From: Bacteroidaceae bacterium
Lineage (GTDB): Bacteria > Bacteroidota > Bacteroidia > Bacteroidales > Barnesiellaceae_A
Length of the DNA stretch: 64,000 bases
Direction of reading: 5' to 3'
NCBI GenBank assembly: GCA_017410245.1
Contig: JAFQRE010000030.1
Coordinates: forward strand, 1-64,000
The notes beneath the pieces were generated by a model that was not told the origin of the DNA, did no database searches, and saw nothing but the letters and a program-made list of their open reading frames with translations. The translations under genes were made by a program, and so were the position numbers. Of the stretch, positions 52,097-62,542 are shown one piece after another (positions within the stretch are counted from its first letter, which is position 1; every line of letters starts with the position of its first letter).

Positions 52097-55000
52097 ATGA
52101 AAAATTTTTTATTTGCATCACTCTTGTTTACGGCGATGACTATGTCGGGGCAGGTAGTTGATTGGGCCAATTGCAATGACTTGTCTGATGAGTTCTCTAT
52201 TGCAGAGTTGAAGGATAATATGGTCTTGAGTTACGACCTGTTGCGTGAGGCTGAAGGGAAGCGTATTGCGTGCATGGTGACTTCCAATACCGATATTCCT
52301 GCCGACCAGGCCGAGGTTATATTGGAGGCCCATCGTGTCTTTGGAGAGTTCTCTAAGACGGGTTTTCAATTGCTTCTTGACGAAAACCACTCGGTGTATG
52401 GTACTTTGTTTGGCGAAACATCGGGTATTTATGAGGGTGACTATTCGAAGTTTGAATACATGCTACCTTCCGATGCCGATCTATCCGGCAAAAACAGTGT
52501 TTTTGATGGAGAAGAATCGGTGCTTATACCCGAAGGTGTCTATGACTATATGTTGGTGTATCCTACGCAAGAGGGTAACTACTTTGTTCATGGCGATTTT
52601 GCCAAGGGTAATGATTTTGAATTTAAAGGCGGATATAGCTACCGCTTCATAGTGGAGTATGACTCATATCTTATAGAGGGATACGAAACGTATGATGCAA
52701 CTGCCAAGTTGTTTGCTCCTGAAGATTTGGCCATAGATGCTCTTCATTTGCCGGCCAATAGCATGGACATGACAGCCGAGGAGCGTATATCTATCGATAT
52801 AATAAACCGAGGCAGCAGTGCAGCATCTCGTTTTGCTATATGGTATCGGATAGGCGATAATGAGATGGTATCGGAGCGTTATAACAAGTCTATCGAAGCA
52901 GGAGATACCATTACACATACATTCCGTATGCCGGTAGATTTGTCGGCCGAGCAACTGTATGAGGTGACTGCGGGTGTGACATTGGAGGGTGACTTGATAC
53001 CTTTAAATAATACCATTTCGGGTAAGTGTAATCACATGCCTTTATATCAATTGCCCTATTTCTGCGACTTCTCGACACAGGGGTATGATGGTATCGATTA
53101 CTTCTGGACTGTAGTCGATGCCAACAACGATGGTGCTACATGGCGTTATGGCGAGTACTCTAAGGGTGTAGATATGACACCTGGTGTACCTTCGTGTACA
53201 GGACCTCGTGGAGTAGATTATGGTGATGATTATCTTATATCTGTGCCTCTCTATATGAATGAGGGCTCTAATCATATTATATTTCATAGTTGTTGTGTGA
53301 ATAACACCAAGATGGAGCATCTGGAGGTGTTGTATGGAGCATCGACCGATTATACTCAGATGCAAACATTGGCCTCATATGATGTAACCTCTACCGAGTG
53401 GCACAGGCATGCTATCAACTTTGATGTGGCAGAATCAGGGGTCTATTATATAGCATTTAAGGCTGCATCGTATAATGGATATAATGTCTTTGTTGATGAT
53501 GTAACTGTGGGTGCCGGTTTCTATGAAGTGACACCTCAGTTGCGTGTCGATAAGGTTGTATTGCCTTATTCCAATTGTGACTTGTCCGACCAAAGCCGGG
53601 TAGGTGCAATTGTGACCAATGAGGGTACTGCTCCTACATCTACATTCACTCTTATCTACACCATAGATAAACAAGAGCCTGTTTCACAGGTGTTTACCGA
53701 TGTATTGGCTCCTTATGAGTCGCGTACCTATTATTTCGACCAAACAGCCGATTTCTCGGAGGTGGGCGAGTATGAAGTGTTAGTAGAGGGAACTTGTGCT
53801 ACCGAGATAGAGGGCGCTCAGGTAGGTATTGTCTTTAATTATGAGCCTATAACCAACTTGCCTCTTACTACAAACTTTATTACAGGTGAGAACTATGATG
53901 GCTACTGGACCGAAATGACACCGGGTAGTTGGGAGCGTGACGAGATGTTTGGTGTATTCAGTAGCGATAAATCGGGACTTGAAAATGGTCTGCTCACACG
54001 CTGCTTTGCGCTCACAAATCCGGTGCGTATCAAATTGCAGTACACCAAGGCCGGTTGGGAAGTTGGTCGCATATATGTTGCTTATGGCAAGGCCGATGCT
54101 CACCCCTCGACCTATACCAAGGTGTTTGAAGACAATGATGTGTCGAAGAATGGCTTGGAGATAGAGTTTGATGTGCCAATTACCGATCCCGATAATTATA
54201 GCTTTATTATTGTCAATGAGTCGGACGAATTTACAGGTATATCTCTTGGTACAATAGTTATCTCGGAGTTGTTGCCTTGCGATTTGCGCCTTCTTACTGT
54301 AGAGTCGCCTCTTTCATATAATACCCCCTTGGCACAATTTGCCGAAGAAATGGTTGTAAATGCAGTTGTAGTCAATCGTGGTTCGTTGGCAATGAGCGGT
54401 GTCAAAGCTATGTTGTACCAAGATGATGTGTTATTGGGTACTACAACCGAGAATGTAGAGGTAGCTTCATGCGATACGGTTCGTGTCCCGGTCAAGGTGA
54501 AATTTGCCGAGCCGGCTGTGGGTGATGTACTCAATCTCTCTATTTCGGTTGAGGCCATTGCCCCCGATGAGTATGAGGCAGATAATGTGTATAAGATGCG
54601 CAAAGTGATAGTGAGTGATACGATAATGGCTCATGAAAGCGTTGCTACTCCGGCTCAAGGACTTGGTGCTACCGGCCAACCTATCTCGTTGGGTAACATC
54701 TATGAACTGGCTGCCACCGATGAGTTGTCGTCGGTATCGGTAGGTTGGGTAGAGATTAACGAGTCGATGTCTCCTCTTGAGCAGACCAAAGTTGCGATTG
54801 CTATCTATGAGGTTGTATCTCCCGACAGGGTAGGTAGAAAACTCTACTATAAGGAGTATGAAAGAGGGTTTGGTGGTTGGACAACCTACCAGCTTGAACC
54901 TATGAAGTTGCCTGCCGGTCGTTATCTGTTTGCAGTTGAGCAGTTGGAAGTGTACAACATGGGATTGGGAGCTCATGCCGAAAGTAAGGCCGAATGTTAT

Positions 55001-56266
55001 CATAACAACAATGGTGTATTGGTAAGAAATCCCGGTGGTACGCTCTTGATACGTCCCAATTTTGCTCAAGATGCTATTGCTTATAATCACGATGTAGCAC
55101 CTGTCGGCATTGTTACACCGGTCAAGAAAGCGGATCTCTATACATCGGACGAAACGATTGCAGTGAGGGTGCGCAACTTTGGTATGATGTCGGCCGAGTT
55201 TGACTTGCAGTGTACTATTAATGAATACTCATTCAGCCGACAACTTAGTTTGTTGCCTTTTGAGGAGGTAGATGTATGTTTTGAGCATATCGATATGTCG
55301 GCAGTAGGCGACTATGTAGTGGCTGTGACAACTGCATTGAGTAACGATGAAAATACATCTAACGATTTCTTTACCGAAACATTGGTGTCGGTAGAAGAGT
55401 CTAACCCCTATGTGATGAATTTTGAGGCATGTTATGACTTTGATGCCGCTCCTGACCAATTCAACCCTCGATGGCGTACGGTGGATCGTGTAGGAGCTTT
55501 TACCGACTATTTCTGGAAATATAATCACCCCTATCGTGGCGAGGCAGTAGGCTTTATTGCTTTCAATCCCGAGCAGACTGTCCCTGTTGTCGATGATAGT
55601 GACCTGCCCGGTTTCCGTCCACACTCGGGACAGCGTTTTGGAGCTGCATTCTGTTTGGGATACGGTGCTCCTGTCGATACTTGTGATGTATGGCTCATTT
55701 CGCCCAAGTTGGCCTTGAGTACCAATTCGTCGCTCGAGTTGTATGTTAAGACACGACTTCTGGAGACCCTTGAGGCTAAATTGGAACCTTATCGTCTGTT
55801 GATTTCGGATACTGATGATGCGTTTGATAGTTTCAAAGTGTTAGGTGATAATATACGTTTGGCTCCGCAAGAAGATTGGCAACTTGTAACTGTCGATCTT
55901 AAAGAGTATGACAACAAAGAGGTGTATGTTGCGGTGCAATATATAGGAGTAATGTTAGAGAATGTATGTCTTATGGTCGATGACATTCGCGTGAAAGGTG
56001 ATGGCATCGATGGCGTCTCATCAACAATGGGTGATGTGGCCAACGTAAGCTACAATGCCTATAATGAGGTGCTCACAGCTACAGCGTCAGAAGGTATAAT
56101 AGGTGTGTCGATATACAATATGCAAGGTCAGGTTGTATATACAGCTCATGTCGATTATAGTAATCAATATCGTGTGTCGGTGGCCGGCTATGCACCCGGA
56201 GTATATATAGCTCGAGTTTCGACAACAACCGGCTGTACTACATACAAGTTTATAGTGGGTCAATAG
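52097..56266 (+). CDS. Very large secreted T9SS protein with anchor-J/CARDB-type modules
   Basis: 1,389 residues from the ATG at 52097, the only start giving a signal peptide (MKNFLFASLLFTAMTMSGQ). The body alternates jelly-roll choice-of-anchor-J-like domains (DYFWTVVDANNDGATWRYG...DDYLISVPLYM; a late one at FNPRWRTVDRVGAFTD...CDVWLISPKLAL) with CARDB-like beta-sandwiches (LRVDKVVLPYSNCDLSDQSRVGAIVTNEGTAPT; VKKADLYTSDETIAVRVRNFG). The last ~70 residues are a T9SS sorting domain (VSIYNMQGQVVYTAHV, GYAPGVYIARVST). No catalytic motif was seen. It is probably a surface-attached binding or adhesion protein. The promoter is unclear. Confidence 0.78.
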   Translation: MKNFLFASLLFTAMTMSGQVVDWANCNDLSDEFSIAELKDNMVLSYDLLREAEGKRIACMVTSNTDIPADQAEVILEAHRVFGEFSKTGFQLLLDENHSVYGTLFGETSGIYEGDYSKFEYMLPSDADLSGKNSVFDGEESVLIPEGVYDYMLVYPTQEGNYFVHGDFAKGNDFEFKGGYSYRFIVEYDSYLIEGYETYDATAKLFAPEDLAIDALHLPANSMDMTAEERISIDIINRGSSAASRFAIWYRIGDNEMVSERYNKSIEAGDTITHTFRMPVDLSAEQLYEVTAGVTLEGDLIPLNNTISGKCNHMPLYQLPYFCDFSTQGYDGIDYFWTVVDANNDGATWRYGEYSKGVDMTPGVPSCTGPRGVDYGDDYLISVPLYMNEGSNHIIFHSCCVNNTKMEHLEVLYGASTDYTQMQTLASYDVTSTEWHRHAINFDVAESGVYYIAFKAASYNGYNVFVDDVTVGAGFYEVTPQLRVDKVVLPYSNCDLSDQSRVGAIVTNEGTAPTSTFTLIYTIDKQEPVSQVFTDVLAPYESRTYYFDQTADFSEVGEYEVLVEGTCATEIEGAQVGIVFNYEPITNLPLTTNFITGENYDGYWTEMTPGSWERDEMFGVFSSDKSGLENGLLTRCFALTNPVRIKLQYTKAGWEVGRIYVAYGKADAHPSTYTKVFEDNDVSKNGLEIEFDVPITDPDNYSFIIVNESDEFTGISLGTIVISELLPCDLRLLTVESPLSYNTPLAQFAEEMVVNAVVVNRGSLAMSGVKAMLYQDDVLLGTTTENVEVASCDTVRVPVKVKFAEPAVGDVLNLSISVEAIAPDEYEADNVYKMRKVIVSDTIMAHESVATPAQGLGATGQPISLGNIYELAATDELSSVSVGWVEINESMSPLEQTKVAIAIYEVVSPDRVGRKLYYKEYERGFGGWTTYQLEPMKLPAGRYLFAVEQLEVYNMGLGAHAESKAECYHNNNGVLVRNPGGTLLIRPNFAQDAIAYNHDVAPVGIVTPVKKADLYTSDETIAVRVRNFGMMSAEFDLQCTINEYSFSRQLSLLPFEEVDVCFEHIDMSAVGDYVVAVTTALSNDENTSNDFFTETLVSVEESNPYVMNFEACYDFDAAPDQFNPRWRTVDRVGAFTDYFWKYNHPYRGEAVGFIAFNPEQTVPVVDDSDLPGFRPHSGQRFGAAFCLGYGAPVDTCDVWLISPKLALSTNSSLELYVKTRLLETLEAKLEPYRLLISDTDDAFDSFKVLGDNIRLAPQEDWQLVTVDLKEYDNKEVYVAVQYIGVMLENVCLMVDDIRVKGDGIDGVSSTMGDVANVSYNAYNEVLTATASEGIIGVSIYNMQGQVVYTAHVDYSNQYRVSVAGYAPGVYIARVSTTTGCTTYKFIVGQ

Positions 56267-56277
56267 GCTGCTAAAAT

Positions 56278-56306
56278 AAAGGGAGCTTCTCTGCGAGGCT
56301 CCCTTT
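56278..56306. terminator. Bidirectional terminator between the T9SS gene and queA
   Basis: AAAGGGAGC / GCTCCCTTT arms with an 11-nt internal part have T-rich tails on both strands, ending the convergent genes at 56266 and 56339. Confidence 0.85.
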
Positions 56307-56338
56307 TCTATGTATGTTATATCCTTGCAAATAGATTA

Positions 56339-57388
56339 TTACAGAATGAGCATGGCATCGCCATATGCGCCGAAGTGATAACCTTCTTTGATGGCAGTGT
56401 TGTACGCCTCGAATACGAGTTCGTAACCACCAAAAGCAGCTACCATCATGAGCATGGTAGAGTAGGGCATGTGGAAGTTTGATACCAAACTGTTAGCGAC
56501 AGTGAAGTCGTAAGGGGGGAAGATAAATTTGTTGGTCCAGCCATTGTACGACTTGATGTGACCGTTGGTGCTGACGGCAGTCTCGAGAGCTCTGAGTACC
56601 GATGTGCCTATTGCACACACTTTGTATCCCTCATCTTTGGTAGTGTTGAGTTGGGTTACCAACTCGGGGCTAACGATGAGTTGTTCCGAGTCCATCTTAT
56701 GCTTGGTGAGGTCTTCAACATCTATCTCGCGGAAGTTGCCTAATCCCGAGTGAAGAGTGACAAATCCACTCTCAATACCTTTTATCTCCATGCGTTTGAA
56801 AAGCTCGCGGCTGAAGTGAAGTCCGGCAGCAGGAGTTACTACAGCACCCTCGTTGCGGGCGAAGATGCATTGATAACGTTCGGCGTCATCGGGTTCTACA
56901 TCACGCTTGATATACATGGGAAGGGGCGTTTCACCAAGTTGGTATAAAGCTTGTTTAAATTCATCGTGCGGGCCATCATAGAGGAAGCGCAATGTGCGAC
57001 CACGCGAGGTCGTATTGTCAATCACTTCGGCTACCATTGAGTCATCTTCGCCAAAGTATAGCTTATTGCCGATACGAATTTTTCGTGCCGGCTCTACCAG
57101 TACGTCCCATAAGCGGTTCTCTTCGTTGAGTTCGCGTAGTAGAAAAACTTCGATTTTGGCACCGGTCTTTTCCTTGTTGCCAAAGAGTCGTGCGGGAAAC
57201 ACACGAGTGTCGTTGAAGACAAAGAGGTCTTTGTCATCGTAGTAGTTGATGATTTCCTTGAAAATGTGATGCTCTATCTCTCCGGTTTTACGGTTGATAA
57301 CCATCAAGCGCGATTCATCACGATTCTTTGCAGGGTGGAGGGCAATAAGCTCCTCGGGAAGTTTAAACTTAAATTGCGAAAGTTTCAT
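56339..57388 (-). CDS. queA: S-adenosylmethionine:tRNA ribosyltransferase-isomerase (QueA)
   Basis: A 349-residue cytoplasmic enzyme that turns preQ1 in tRNA into epoxyqueuosine using the ribosyl part of SAM. Diagnostic segments are the N-terminal [54 protein letters not shown], and [26 protein letters not shown]. The C-terminal [26 protein letters not shown] block is typical. It is the last gene of the methyltransferase-ftsX-DUF3098-uppP-truB-queA run. Confidence 0.96.
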   Translation of the reverse strand: MKLSQFKFKLPEELIALHPAKNRDESRLMVINRKTGEIEHHIFKEIINYYDDKDLFVFNDTRVFPARLFGNKEKTGAKIEVFLLRELNEENRLWDVLVEPARKIRIGNKLYFGEDDSMVAEVIDNTTSRGRTLRFLYDGPHDEFKQALYQLGETPLPMYIKRDVEPDDAERYQCIFARNEGAVVTPAAGLHFSRELFKRMEIKGIESGFVTLHSGLGNFREIDVEDLTKHKMDSEQLIVSPELVTQLNTTKDEGYKVCAIGTSVLRALETAVSTNGHIKSYNGWTNKFIFPPYDFTVANSLVSNFHMPYSTMLMMVAAFGGYELVFEAYNTAIKEGYHFGAYGDAMLIL

Positions 57389-57410
57389 TTGTGCTTTTTA
57401 TCTTATGTTA

Positions 57411-58130
57411 TTACTTTTCTTCTACAATGGCATCTTCGTCTTCTACAACGGCTACTTGCAGTAGAGCGTCTATAGCATCAATGCCCAAGCAATCTTCGAT
57501 GCGAACATTGCCTACACGAGTGCGCTCGAGTGCGATGAGGTGCGCTCCGCTATCAAGAGCCTCACCAATGTCGCGAGCCAAGGCGCGTATATATGTACCT
57601 TTGCTGCATACTACCCGTATCTTGGCAACTGGAGCTGTGAAGTCGAGTAGCTCTATCTCGTCGATAACAAGTTCTTTGGCCTTGAGTTCTACCTCTTTGC
57701 CTTTACGAGCCATCTTATAGGCGCGAGTTCCGTTCACTTTGCATGCCGAGTAGGCAGGCGGAACTTGTTGTATTGTGCCGGTAAAGCGAGGCAGTGTAGC
57801 CTCTATAAGTTCGCGAGTAATGTGCTCATAGGGGTATGTGGCATCAATCTCGGTCTCTAAGTCGTATGAAGGTGTGGTGGCACCAAGTTGCAAGGTTGCT
57901 ATATACTCCTTGGTTTGAGCCTGTAGCGTATCTATCATCTTGGTAGCTTTACCGGTGCACACAATCATTACTCCCGTTGCTAAGGGGTCGAGAGTTCCGG
58001 CATGTCCGACTTTGATTTTTTTGCGTTGGAGGCGACGTAGAATGCCTATTCTAACTCGCTTTACGGCATCGAATGAAGTCCAACGCAAGGGTTTGTTTAT
58101 ATAAAATATTTCACCTTCGGTAAAGTTCAT
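57411..58130 (-). CDS. truB: tRNA pseudouridine-55 synthase
   Basis: A 239-residue enzyme that makes pseudouridine 55 in the T-loop of tRNAs. The catalytic Asp is Asp49 in KVGHAGTLDPLATG. Other family blocks are INKPLRWTSFDAV at the N-terminus, QVPPAYSACKVNGTRAYKMAR, and the VCSKGTYIRALARDIGEAL segment. The ATG at 58130 (MNFTEGEIFY) is chosen over a GTG at 58151, which overlaps uppP. It lies 13 bp after uppP and 22 bp before queA, in one operon. Confidence 0.95.
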   Translation of the reverse strand: MNFTEGEIFYINKPLRWTSFDAVKRVRIGILRRLQRKKIKVGHAGTLDPLATGVMIVCTGKATKMIDTLQAQTKEYIATLQLGATTPSYDLETEIDATYPYEHITRELIEATLPRFTGTIQQVPPAYSACKVNGTRAYKMARKGKEVELKAKELVIDEIELLDFTAPVAKIRVVCSKGTYIRALARDIGEALDSGAHLIALERTRVGNVRIEDCLGIDAIDALLQVAVVEDEDAIVEEK

Positions 58131-58143
58131 AAATCGTGGTTCT

Positions 58144-58944
58144 TTACGCACAATGTGCGTAGGTTAGGCAGAAAATGGCAGCTATAATGCAGTAAATGGC
58201 AAAGTATATCAGCTTGCCTTTCTTTACAATATCAATCATCAATTTGCAGGCTAAGCAACCCGATATGAATGCTGCCATAAATCCTACAACAAGCGATGTA
58301 GCGGGTATGTTGCCCATCATGTTTTCACCTCCTATCATCTTGACGATGTCGAGAAGAGCTTCTCCCAATATGGGTGGTATGACCATCAAGAAAGAGAATT
58401 GAGCCAAGTTCTCTTTTTTGTTGCCCAGTAGCAATCCTGTTGCAATGGTGCTACCCGAGCGTGACAATCCGGGCATTACGGCACAAGCCTGTGCCAGTCC
58501 TATGATAAAGGCATCGCGTAGCGATATTTTCTCTTTTTGTCGAGGCTTGGCATAATAGGCAAAGGCTAACAATGCCGCTGTGAGAAGCAACATGCAACCT
58601 ACAATGGTAAGTCCCGAGCCAAATATGGCTTCTACTTGGTCTTTGAAAAAGACTCCCACTATGCCCACCGGTATCATAGAGATGAGAATATTGAATGTGT
58701 AGCGTGTTTCATCGTTCATCTGAAACTTAAACAGCCCTTTGAATATCCAACTTATCTCTTTCCATAAAATTACCAATGTACTGAATACCGTAGCTATGTG
58801 TACGGTTATGGTAAATGCCAAGTTTTCTTCTCCTTCGATGCCAAACAAGGCTGCACCTATTGCCAAGTGTCCACTGCTACTTACCGGCAAATACTCGGTG
58901 AGTCCTTGTAACAATCCTAATATGAGGGCTTCTATCCAACTCAT
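58144..58944 (-). CDS. uppP: Undecaprenyl-diphosphate phosphatase (UppP/BacA)
   Basis: A 266-residue inner-membrane enzyme that recycles undecaprenyl diphosphate to the monophosphate carrier for cell-wall and glycan synthesis. The two signature blocks are [16 protein letters not shown] near 14-28 and [15 protein letters not shown] near 155-170. About eight membrane segments are predicted. It confers bacitracin tolerance in other bacteria. The gene ends 13 bp before truB and begins 15 bp after the DUF3098 gene. Confidence 0.96.
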   Translation of the reverse strand: MSWIEALILGLLQGLTEYLPVSSSGHLAIGAALFGIEGEENLAFTITVHIATVFSTLVILWKEISWIFKGLFKFQMNDETRYTFNILISMIPVGIVGVFFKDQVEAIFGSGLTIVGCMLLLTAALLAFAYYAKPRQKEKISLRDAFIIGLAQACAVMPGLSRSGSTIATGLLLGNKKENLAQFSFLMVIPPILGEALLDIVKMIGGENMMGNIPATSLVVGFMAAFISGCLACKLMIDIVKKGKLIYFAIYCIIAAIFCLTYAHCA

Positions 58945-58959
58945 GTGTGATGTTGCGTT

Positions 58960-59229
58960 TTATTGTTTGGGCTTGTACAAGATAGCCGCTATCATACATA
59001 CAAATCCTATGAATGTAATGGTGGGGGCAACGACAATGCGGCGAGTGCTGAAGATGTCGGGGTTATAGACCTCTTCGGTAGAGCCACCTCCCATCATCAA
59101 TACAAAGCCTACTACAATGAGGATAAATGAGACTGCGATGAGCAGATAATTTTTCTTGCCCAAAGCCATCTCTTTTTTATCAACCTTTTCTTCGGGTAAT
59201 TCTGTCTTGTTGAGTTTTGCTGAGTCCAT
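58960..59229 (-). CDS. DUF3098 small membrane protein
   Basis: An 89-residue protein with a charged N-terminus and two hydrophobic helices (about 28-47, NYLLIAVSFILIVVGFVLMMG, and about 66-84). The GGGSTEEVYNPDIFSTRRIVVAP loop between them is the conserved DUF3098 motif of Bacteroidetes. Its fixed place between ftsX and uppP suggests a link to cell division or envelope growth, but no function is known to me. It begins 26 bp after ftsX. Confidence 0.88.
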   Translation of the reverse strand: MDSAKLNKTELPEEKVDKKEMALGKKNYLLIAVSFILIVVGFVLMMGGGSTEEVYNPDIFSTRRIVVAPTITFIGFVCMIAAILYKPKQ

Positions 59230-59255
59230 TTTATTTGAGTTTTTATTATTTTTAT

Positions 59256-60134
59256 TTATACATAATATAGGTCGTCGCGTTTCATACCTATATATCTATT
59301 GACTGCAAAGAATGATGCAATAGCGGTGAGTGCGATACCCAATAACAATACAATACCATATACCATCATGAGCATCTGGGTGCTTATCAATGAGTAGAAG
59401 TTGTCAAACTCATTGATGATGTACGACACGCAACCGGTGAGCATGATAATTGCCAGTATGGCTGCGATGATGCCACAAAGTATATTGGAGAGAATAAAGG
59501 GTCGGCGTATAAACCCGGGTGTCGCTCCAACAAGTTTCATGGTGTATATGATAAATCGGCGACTATATGCGGTGAGACGTATTGTATTGCTGATGAGAAC
59601 ATATGAGATAATCATCAGTACCAATGCCAGTGCAAAGAGTATCACCCCTATTGTGCGCATATTGTTATTGACCGATTGTATGAGGTCTTTTTGGAAGTAT
59701 ATGTCTTCTATATAGTTGTTTTTGCGTAATGCGCGTTCTATATTGGCAATGCTATCGGGGTGGGTATAGTCGGCTTTGAGTCTCACTTCAATAGATGCCT
59801 GCATAGGATTTACTCCAATTATCTCTTCGGGGTTCTCACCCAGCTCAAGCATGATTTCTTTGAGAGCCTCTTCTTTCGATATATATTGCGCAGCCTTTAC
59901 ATACTCGGCTTGTGCAAGTGAATGCTGTAGTTGAGCTACATTGCGTTCTTGTGCTGTGTCTTTGAGTACTATTGAAAAACCTATATTCTCGCGAACATAT
60001 ACCGAGAGGTTGTTGGCCAATATGCCCAACATAGACATGATACCGAGTATAAAGAGTACCAATGCCACACTCAGAGTAGAGGTAATGCGAGCTTCAAGGA
60101 AGGTAAAGCGTTTTTTATTCTTGGGTGTACTCAT
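59256..60134 (-). CDS. ftsX: Cell-division ABC transporter permease FtsX
   Basis: A 292-residue inner-membrane protein with a first helix near 20-45 (TLSVALVLFILGIMSMLGILA), an extracellular domain of about 120 residues, and three further helices (about 165-185, 215-235, 255-280). This four-helix layout is that of FtsX. It pairs with FtsE to activate peptidoglycan hydrolases at the septum; no ftsE is in the window, which is usual for this cluster in Bacteroidetes. Its start overlaps the methyltransferase stop by 4 bp (ATGA), indicating translational coupling. Confidence 0.92.
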   Translation of the reverse strand: MSTPKNKKRFTFLEARITSTLSVALVLFILGIMSMLGILANNLSVYVRENIGFSIVLKDTAQERNVAQLQHSLAQAEYVKAAQYISKEEALKEIMLELGENPEEIIGVNPMQASIEVRLKADYTHPDSIANIERALRKNNYIEDIYFQKDLIQSVNNNMRTIGVILFALALVLMIISYVLISNTIRLTAYSRRFIIYTMKLVGATPGFIRRPFILSNILCGIIAAILAIIMLTGCVSYIINEFDNFYSLISTQMLMMVYGIVLLLGIALTAIASFFAVNRYIGMKRDDLYYV

Positions 60135-61015
60135 TGCTGCTTGTGTTTGAGTGTATATATAATGTAGGTCTGATTTTCGCTCGCTCTGGCTTGTCTCAGG
60201 CTCTTAAACAATGTTTTTATAATGTTTCTCTTACCCTCCTTGTGTTGTTGGCTACTGAGAGCTGTGATGAAGGCGCGACGAGCTGATTGTTGGCAATTTA
60301 TTATCTCCAGGTTGTGCTTATCGACCAACATCTCGAATGCCTCGGGGCTGAAGTGCCATCGCTTGCGAGGTGCATTCCAACCACTCCATGCGGCACCATA
60401 GTGGGTGGCATCGGCGCAAGTGGCATTATGGAATGCTACTATGAGAGTGCCATCTGCAACTATAAGTTGCGACAGTTTGTCTATTGTGCGGTTTAGGTCG
60501 ATGGCTTCGCCCAATGTGTCCCATGCTACCACAACATTATACGACCGAGGGTGTATGTCGAAAAGTCGGCCGGCATCTTCAATTTGCAGTAAGAAACGCT
60601 TGTTGGCATATTCGCGTGCTGTAGCATCGTGTTCAACAGCATGAGCTATCCAACCGCTATTGCGAATGGTGTTGGCAAAGAAGCCTTGCTTGCAACCCAT
60701 CTCAAAGAGTACGCCACTTGCACGGTCGGCCTCTTGTTGTACAATTCTTACTTGTTCTTTATTCCAGTCGTTGTGTAGATGTGCAATCCATTTGTCGTAT
60801 GACTCCTTGGCCGGTTGGTAACACATCGCATCGCTATTGGCATAGAAATTGCTCATGTGTTGAAGTTGTGGGGCTTGCTGCGTGATGTGCAATTTGCAAT
60901 CACTACAACTTAGTATCTCGAAGGTTTGTCCCGAGATATGGTCGGTGTAGGATAGTCGATGTATCAAATGCTTGCCTCCACATATTGGGCAGTTGTCTAT
61001 GCGGGTTGTTGTCAT
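60131..61015 (-). CDS. Class I SAM-dependent methyltransferase with N-terminal zinc ribbon
   Basis: A 294-residue cytoplasmic protein. Two CxxC pairs (CPICGG near 9-14, CSDCKL near 36-41) form a likely zinc ribbon. The methyltransferase core follows: the SAM-binding glycine block LFEMGCKQGFFANTI near 103-117, VEHDATAREYA, and VVVAWDTLGEAIDL. This resembles the C-methyltransferase/UbiG-like proteins with a zinc N-domain often used on sugars or glycans. The substrate is unknown. It is the first gene of the operon ending at queA, coupled to ftsX by a 4-bp overlap. No exact -7 box is seen upstream. Confidence 0.82.
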   Translation of the reverse strand: MTTTRIDNCPICGGKHLIHRLSYTDHISGQTFEILSCSDCKLHITQQAPQLQHMSNFYANSDAMCYQPAKESYDKWIAHLHNDWNKEQVRIVQQEADRASGVLFEMGCKQGFFANTIRNSGWIAHAVEHDATAREYANKRFLLQIEDAGRLFDIHPRSYNVVVAWDTLGEAIDLNRTIDKLSQLIVADGTLIVAFHNATCADATHYGAAWSGWNAPRKRWHFSPEAFEMLVDKHNLEIINCQQSARRAFITALSSQQHKEGKRNIIKTLFKSLRQARASENQTYIIYTLKHKQQ

Positions 61016-61221
61016 AACTCTTTTTTGTGTGCTGTATAGTAGCTAAACAATGCCCGATTATCAATGTTTGGCCGGACACGGTTTGGTAAGTGCACTTTTA
61101 CTCCAAATTTGGTGCAAAATAACAATATTTTCGCTAAAAATACCTCTTTTGTTTACCTTATTTAACATATAACTCTTATATAGTAGTTTATATAGGTATA
61201 ATAATGTGTCTGTTGACCCCC

Positions 61222-61257
61222 AAAAATAGCCGGCTGTATATATTTTTACAGCCGGCT
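61222..61257 (-). terminator. Terminator of the sugar nucleotidyltransferase gene
   Basis: An 11-bp stem (AGCCGGCTGTA and complement) is followed by ATTTTTG on the minus strand, 29 bp past the stop at 61286. The spacer 61016-61221 holds no gene. Confidence 0.85.
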
Positions 61258-61285
61258 TGTGTCTATGCGGTAGGTGTATTATTGC

Positions 61286-62452
61286 CTATTGATCTCGGTG
61301 TTCAAAGAGGTAGGTGTACAAACGTCTATCGGCATCGGTGAGTACTTTATGTCGGCGAGCCATGACACGCTCGGCTGTATCGAAGAAACGCGAAAGTGCT
61401 ACTTCGGTCATTCCGTGCGCACCACCTTCTTGAAATGATGCAATGTAGGTGCGAGGGAAGCCCGGGCCATATATATTGCAACCTATGCCAATGACGGTTG
61501 CTGTGTTGAACATGGTGTTGATGCCTGCCTTGCTGTGATCGCCGATGATAGGTCCGCAGAATTGCAACCCTGTCTTGATGAAGCGGCGGGTAGGATAGTT
61601 CCAAAGTCTTACTTCGGCGTAGGTGTTTTTGAGGTTTGAAGCAACGGTGTCGGCTCCGAGATTGCACCATTCGCCAACAACAGCATTGCCCAAGAAACCA
61701 TCATGGGCTTTGTTGGAGTAACCTATAAATACAACGTTATTCAGCTCTCCACCACATTTGCAATAAGGGCCTAATGTCGTTGGGCCATATACTTTAGTAC
61801 CCATATTCAGTACGGCATGTTCGCACATAGCCAGAGGGCCTCTTACTGCACAGGTCTCCATAACCTCAGCGTCTTTCCCTATATATATAGGGCCGTTCTT
61901 GGTATTGAGCGTTGCGCACTCTACAACAGCACCCTCTTCGATAAACAGCATTGAAGCATCGCCAATGAGAGTGCATGTGCTGCTTAATGGAGCCGAAGTG
62001 CGTCCTTGAGTTATTCGCTTGAAATCAGAAAGAAGTTCCTTGCCGTTTTTGCCGAATATGTCGTACGGAAAGCGTATTGCATCAATGGGTTCGCAAGGGT
62101 GACTCTTCTGGGAGGGCTGTGTCTCGCCCGGGGTAAAAGAGGGGCCTCTGTATGCCCATATTTCATTATCGTCGATGATAGCCTCGCCGGGTGCTAAATG
62201 TGTAATTTGCAACGCGATAGCCGGAGTGGCCAATAGATGACCGGCTATAAATATATTGTCGTTGGATAGTATGCAAGGGAACTTCTCGCTCAAATATTCC
62301 TCCGTCATATATGAATATTGTCCTGGGAGCAAGGCTTCCCATTTGGCTCTTATTGTATCTATGCCTATGCGTAAGTCGGCTACCGGTCGGGTAAATGTAA
62401 GGGGTAGCAGATTGTTGTGCTCTTGTAAGGTGTCGAATAGAATGTAGTTCAT
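61286..62452 (-). CDS. GlmU-like putative sugar nucleotidyltransferase
   Basis: 388 residues from the ATG at 62452; a longer frame to 62545 runs across the repeat region. The N-terminal half resembles the nucleotidyltransferase fold of this Bacteroidetes family (LPLTFTRPVADLRIGI, TEEYLSEKF), but the usual LAGGxGxR signature is replaced. The C-terminal half is a left-handed beta-helix of hexapeptide repeats (IYIGKDAEVMETCAVRG, VVGEWCNLGADTVASNLK, GDHSKAGINTMFNTATVIGIGC). It may act in UDP- or dTDP-sugar supply for cell-wall or surface glycan. The divergent asparagine-synthase-like gene lies beyond the 74-bp repeats. Confidence 0.8.
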   Translation of the reverse strand: MNYILFDTLQEHNNLLPLTFTRPVADLRIGIDTIRAKWEALLPGQYSYMTEEYLSEKFPCILSNDNIFIAGHLLATPAIALQITHLAPGEAIIDDNEIWAYRGPSFTPGETQPSQKSHPCEPIDAIRFPYDIFGKNGKELLSDFKRITQGRTSAPLSSTCTLIGDASMLFIEEGAVVECATLNTKNGPIYIGKDAEVMETCAVRGPLAMCEHAVLNMGTKVYGPTTLGPYCKCGGELNNVVFIGYSNKAHDGFLGNAVVGEWCNLGADTVASNLKNTYAEVRLWNYPTRRFIKTGLQFCGPIIGDHSKAGINTMFNTATVIGIGCNIYGPGFPRTYIASFQEGGAHGMTEVALSRFFDTAERVMARRHKVLTDADRRLYTYLFEHRDQ

Positions 62453-62542
62453 GCGATATAAGTTATGTAGGTTTTGTTTTATGCTATTTCCATAAACCAT
62501 TTGTTGCCGGGGCTTGTTTATAGATAGCCTATAAGCATTGTG